DNA from: Apostichopus leukothele | Lineage: Eukaryota > Echinodermata > Holothuroidea > Aspidochirotida > Stichopodidae | Reading direction: 5' to 3' | DNA: 48,994 nucleotides | Assembly (NCBI GenBank): GCA_010014835.2 | Contig: JAAAKB020000008.1 | Span: 193,958 to 242,951 of the forward strand | Part shown: positions 47,701 through 48,994 of the stretch, piece by piece | How the letters are laid out: every line of letters begins with the position of its first letter | How positions within the stretch are numbered: position 1 is the first letter of the stretch | Notes under the pieces: model-generated | What the model saw: only the letters and a program-made list of their open reading frames with translations | Databases searched by the model: none | Told to the model about the DNA's origin: nothing | Position numbers and translations under genes: made by a program

Positions 47701-48881
47701 CTGTGGTTTCCAATTTTGGACATTTAGAAGATTTTGTTTTTGCTCTCACCCTTTGCTCTCCCAACACCATACAAGATTACTCACTAAACTACATATGGTT
47801 TCCATGGGATCTGTATTTTAGGTTTTGGTTGAATTCCTTCCAAACCATGATCAACTATATAGAATATCTGAACAAGAAGTGGTGAAGTCAATTAAGTACA
47901 AATGCTTCAAAATTCTTATTCTTTCCATTATTCACTTGCTTCATTGAGTTCTCAGTACTTGATTTGGGTTTCATGGGGGGGAATGTACCAAGATACACTT
48001 ATCTTAAATATCTTATTTGACTTGCTATAAAATGTTTTTGCATGATATGACTATAACATACCTGAGTATGCTATGCATCCCTGTATCTGCTATGCATACC
48101 TCATATTCAATAGTCTGTATTTTATAATACTCCAGTACTTTATGAAACAATCCACCTTCCTGAAAATATACAATTCCCCTCAGACCTCTCTTATACTTTC
48201 CCAGTAAGATCCATTTATTAGTAGACCCCGTTGATCAAAGTTTCTATATTTTTCCTTTCTGGCAGTTCCGTATCATTGGTCAATTTAGCAATGACTCTGG
48301 CAGCTACACCACCAGTGGTTTGACAGTGAGGCACATTCCATCTGGAGAGCAGAGAACAGTCTGGCACCTGCAATATAACCATTGGCCAGACAAAGGAGTA
48401 CCAGACGATATACATAGCTTCTTGAGTAAGTCACTTACAAACTGTGAGAAAATCAATGGAGAGGTCCTAAATCCAGTGTGCTTCATATCACGTACTGTAA
48501 CATATTAGTGCTGCCCATAAACTTACAATGCATAGTAATTCTGGAAAGGCTCTGTGGTTTACTCTTTATATAGTTACACCCCCCCGTCTCCCCCCCCCCC
48601 CCTCCACCTCAGCAAGTTTTTTACAAGCATGTTTGTTATTGTTTACTGGTCTTATCCTAATAAGCAGGTGAAATTGCTTATCCAAATGTGCTTTAAATAT
48701 TTTATTTTATTTTCATGTTAAAGCTTTCTTGGAAGAGTTTCAGACGGTTTGTCGTCATGCAGAGGGCTTGAACGAAGATAAGGAGAGAGCGCCACCACTG
48801 ATTCACTGCAGCGCAGGCGTGGGTCGGACGGGCGTCTTAATACTAGCAGATGTTATGGTCAACAGTCTGGAGAGAAATGAG
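32710..48881 (+). CDS. FERM-domain tyrosine phosphatase of the PTPN14/PTPN21 (Pez) family, partial
   Basis: Eleven in-frame exons (32710-32789, 36855-37013, 38179-38267, 40331-40501, 42532-42683, 43220-45129, 45730-45879, 46818-47015, 47540-47614, 48266-48425, 48724-48881) give about 1,100 residues. In order: the end of FERM F2 (AEFGDYG), F3 (LDGYGQESYPAKDDNGQDL), a ~640-residue disordered linker with conserved PDYETAMRQ, FRPPPPYPRG, STPDL and SSPDLVGRK, and the PTP domain (GRVFTEYQQIPKK, NSTGYINASHI, WPD, HCSAGVGRTG). The catalytic residues are intact. Vertebrate relatives act at cell junctions and restrain YAP through PPxY-WW binding. F3 looks nearer PTPN21, WPD nearer PTPN14, so a single pre-duplication orthologue is likely. 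The first ~165 residues and the C-terminal ~50 are missing (gap/window end). Confidence 0.92.
34198..34533 (+). pseudogene. Possible decayed coding remnant of unknown origin
   Basis: One frame reads KWREESNLPRFRLGDSHKQ, then a TAA near 34332, then continues in the same frame as DADILSDTPLEGKITAKYGE and EEEIDGVKDENLIVSLVTC to a TAG near 34533. The amino-acid balance looks protein-like for an intron, but there is no ATG, no splice context and no family I recognise. It could be chance or an old transposon fragment. Confidence 0.2.
34540..34995. repeat. Tandem repeat, unit about 65-73 bp, in phosphatase intron
   Basis: TATTTGTGATG or CATTTGTGATG followed by an AGAGC-like word recurs at 34544, 34614, 34760, 34830, 34895 and 34960, each preceded by AGCAGTCTGAAGAATC-like sequence. 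The spacing is 70, 146 (two units with one decayed copy), 70, 65 and 65 bp, so about seven units. Confidence 0.75.
36855..37013 (+). CDS. PTPN14/21-like exon (FERM F2/F3 junction)
   Basis: The acceptor is CTTTCACCAG and the donor AAG|GTACGT; 53 whole codons. It ends YISEVSQLDGYGQESYPAK, close to YMQEVERMDGYGEESYPAK of PTPN21. Confidence 0.88.
38179..38267 (+). CDS. PTPN14/21-like exon (FERM F3)
   Basis: The acceptor is TCCTCACAG and the donor CAA|GTAAGT (phase 2). It encodes DDNGQDLFLGCLFTGLFVRH and INGQSPVYF, the first strands of the F3 lobe. Confidence 0.88.
40331..40501 (+). CDS. PTPN14/21-like exon (FERM F3 end)
   Basis: The acceptor CTACCAG follows a (TC)n tract and the donor is AA|GTAAGT. 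WDKIANLSYNRRIFGIEML, then DDAETAKYVWRMCKLQQQF, matches the PTPN21 F3 lobe (WHDIANMSHNK, DMETAKYIWRL). Confidence 0.9.
42532..42683 (+). CDS. PTPN14/21-like exon (start of linker)
   Basis: The acceptor is TTTTGGAACAG and the donor GAAG|GTGAGA. It encodes a basic linker segment (ERSSIERKRTLIRHSELKEQ). The downstream intron begins with a G-run-rich stretch. Confidence 0.82.
42695..42729 (+). other. Potential G-quadruplex next to a 5' splice site
   Basis: Four G-runs (GGGG 42695-42698, GGGG 42708-42711, GGGG 42718-42721, GGG 42727-42729) with loops of 9, 6 and 5 nt begin 12 nt after the exon end at 42683. G-run-rich intron starts often act as splicing enhancers. Folding is not shown. Confidence 0.4.
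43220..45129 (+). CDS. PTPN14/21-like large linker exon with PPPY motif
   Basis: 1,910 nt. The acceptor is CACTGTTCCAG and the donor AGG|GTGAGT. It encodes almost the whole disordered central region. Conserved islands: TPDYETAMRQRRDRP, HTISVPELSS, FRPPPPYPRGSTSTPDL, SSSSPDLVGRK and GPLKVAAMSGL (compare KLAALNGLS in PTPN21). PPPPY at 43906-43920 is the WW-binding motif. GC content is clearly higher than in the introns around it. Confidence 0.9.
43906..43920 (+). other. PPxY (PPPPY) WW-binding motif
   Basis: CCG CCT CCA CCG TAC, inside FRPPPPYPRG. PTPN14 uses this motif to bind the WW domains of YAP and KIBRA. I see only this canonical copy in the linker; human PTPN14 has a second (PPPEYP) that I do not find here. 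Partner binding is inferred from the family. Confidence 0.75.
45730..45879 (+). CDS. PTPN14/21-like exon (start of PTP domain)
   Basis: The acceptor is CACCTTTCAG and the donor GAG|GTATGA; 50 codons. ILEEQLREGRVFTEYQQIPK and ARLPDNQTRNRFIDVLPYE match the entry to the PTPN21 catalytic domain (ILEQRLEQGMVFTEY, ARLPENAERNRFQDVLPY). Confidence 0.9.
46818..47015 (+). CDS. PTPN14/21-like exon (PTP substrate loop region)
   Basis: The acceptor is ATTTCTCAG and the donor GAG|GTATGC; 66 codons. ENSTGYINASHIS, YIAAQAPMQNT and WWRMIWEQGVQVIAMLT are the conserved PTP motifs before the WPD loop. Confidence 0.92.
47540..47614 (+). CDS. PTPN14/21-like exon (KYWP segment)
   Basis: Only 25 codons. The acceptor is TTATTTCAG and the donor CCA|GTAAGT. 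CFKYWPNCGHVN matches the SHRYWPKLGSKH segment of PTPN14. Confidence 0.88.
48266..48425 (+). CDS. PTPN14/21-like exon with WPD loop
   Basis: The acceptor is TTTCTGGCAG and the donor TTGA|GTAAGT. GLTVRHIPSGEQRTVWHLQY then NHWPDKGVPDD. The general-acid Asp codon is at 48389-48391. Confidence 0.92.
48724..48881 (+). CDS. PTPN14/21-like exon with P-loop HCSAGVGRTG
   Basis: The acceptor is CATGTTAAAG and the donor GAG|GTGAGC. The P-loop HCSAGVGRTG is at 48804-48833 with the nucleophile Cys codon TGC at 48807-48809 and Arg at 48825-48827. The exon ends in LERNE, matching LEHNE of PTPN14/21; the last exons lie beyond the window. Confidence 0.94.
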
Positions 48882-48905
48882 GTGAGCTTCACTGTTCTTG
48901 CCCCA

Positions 48906-48907
<2 letters not shown>

Positions 48908-48942
<35 letters not shown>

Positions 48943-48943
48943 T
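48908..48943. repeat. (TTA)n trinucleotide microsatellite
   Basis: About twelve TTA units directly after the last visible phosphatase exon. They abut the palindrome that starts at 48958. Confidence 0.9.
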
Positions 48944-48994
48944 TACCAAATTTATATAGCGCTCTTTTCATGCTTAAGCATGTTCAAGAGCGCT
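48944..48994. mobile_element. Palindromic repeat element cut by window end
   Basis: TTTATATAGCGC leads into a near-perfect palindrome, with outer arms AGCGCTCTT (48958-48966) and AAGAGCGCT (48986-48994) around a perfect CATGCTTAAGCATG (48969-48982). A TTA microsatellite followed by TTTATATAGCGC is the look of an abundant short repeat family in marine invertebrate genomes (from general familiarity). The right end is outside the window. Confidence 0.5.

Larger units (their letters stand above)
32790..48723 (+). other. PTPN14/21-like introns: content not otherwise listed
   Basis: Introns are 32790-36854 (tandem repeat, decayed frame), 37014-38178, 38268-40330, 40502-42531, 42684-43219, 45130-45729, 45880-46817, 47016-47539, 47615-48265 and 48426-48723 (long poly-C tract near 48585). 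They are AT-rich with several C- or G-homopolymers. I see no nested gene or structural RNA on either strand. Confidence 0.5.

Overview
This window is eukaryotic, intron-rich, AT-rich animal DNA. GT/AG introns with matching phases, coding exons of up to 4.3 kb, a tRNA-derived SINE, short terminal-inverted-repeat elements and scattered AGGCCTA words suggest a marine deuterostome invertebrate. My best guess is an echinoderm, possibly a sea cucumber, but this rests on pattern familiarity and was not searched.

Region 1 (about 640-23,500, + strand) is a complete centromere protein F (CENP-F/mitosin) gene. Sixteen coding exons join in frame from an ATG at 1777 to a stop at 21029-21031 and give about 3,769 residues, nearly all coiled coil. 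Both diagnostic ends are present: the vertebrate-like N-terminus (MSWADDEWKDGLPYRAIQK) and a C-terminal farnesylation CaaX box, CTVQ. Just before the CaaX lies an AT-hook-like GRGRPRP.

Region 2 (about 21.0-29.8 kb) has no gene I can support. It holds the CENP-F 3' UTR and intergenic DNA, a few decayed elements, and the head of a tRNA-derived SINE. The SINE runs into an assembly gap of exactly 100 N (29788-29887).

Region 3 (29,888-30,774, - strand) has two exons that splice in frame and match the N-terminal part of synaptonemal complex protein 1 (SYCP1). The second exon is cut by the gap. I see no further SYCP1 exons beyond it.

Region 4 (32,710 to the window end, + strand) is a FERM-domain tyrosine phosphatase of the PTPN14/PTPN21 (Pez) family. 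Eleven exons carry the end of the FERM domain, a long disordered linker with a PPPY motif, and the PTP domain with WPD and HCSAGVGRTG. The start (FERM F1 and most of F2) and the last C-terminal residues lie outside the readable sequence.

The genes do not form one pathway. CENP-F acts at kinetochores, the nuclear envelope and microtubules. SYCP1 builds the meiotic synaptonemal complex. PTPN14/21 acts at junctions and in Hippo/YAP control. The notable context is that CENPF and PTPN14 are also neighbours in human 1q41, so this looks like an ancient linkage. The gap lies between them, removes parts of two genes, and is the main uncertainty. I found no convincing new biological system. The strongest leads are the microsynteny, the antisense SYCP1 fragment and the conserved CaaX.
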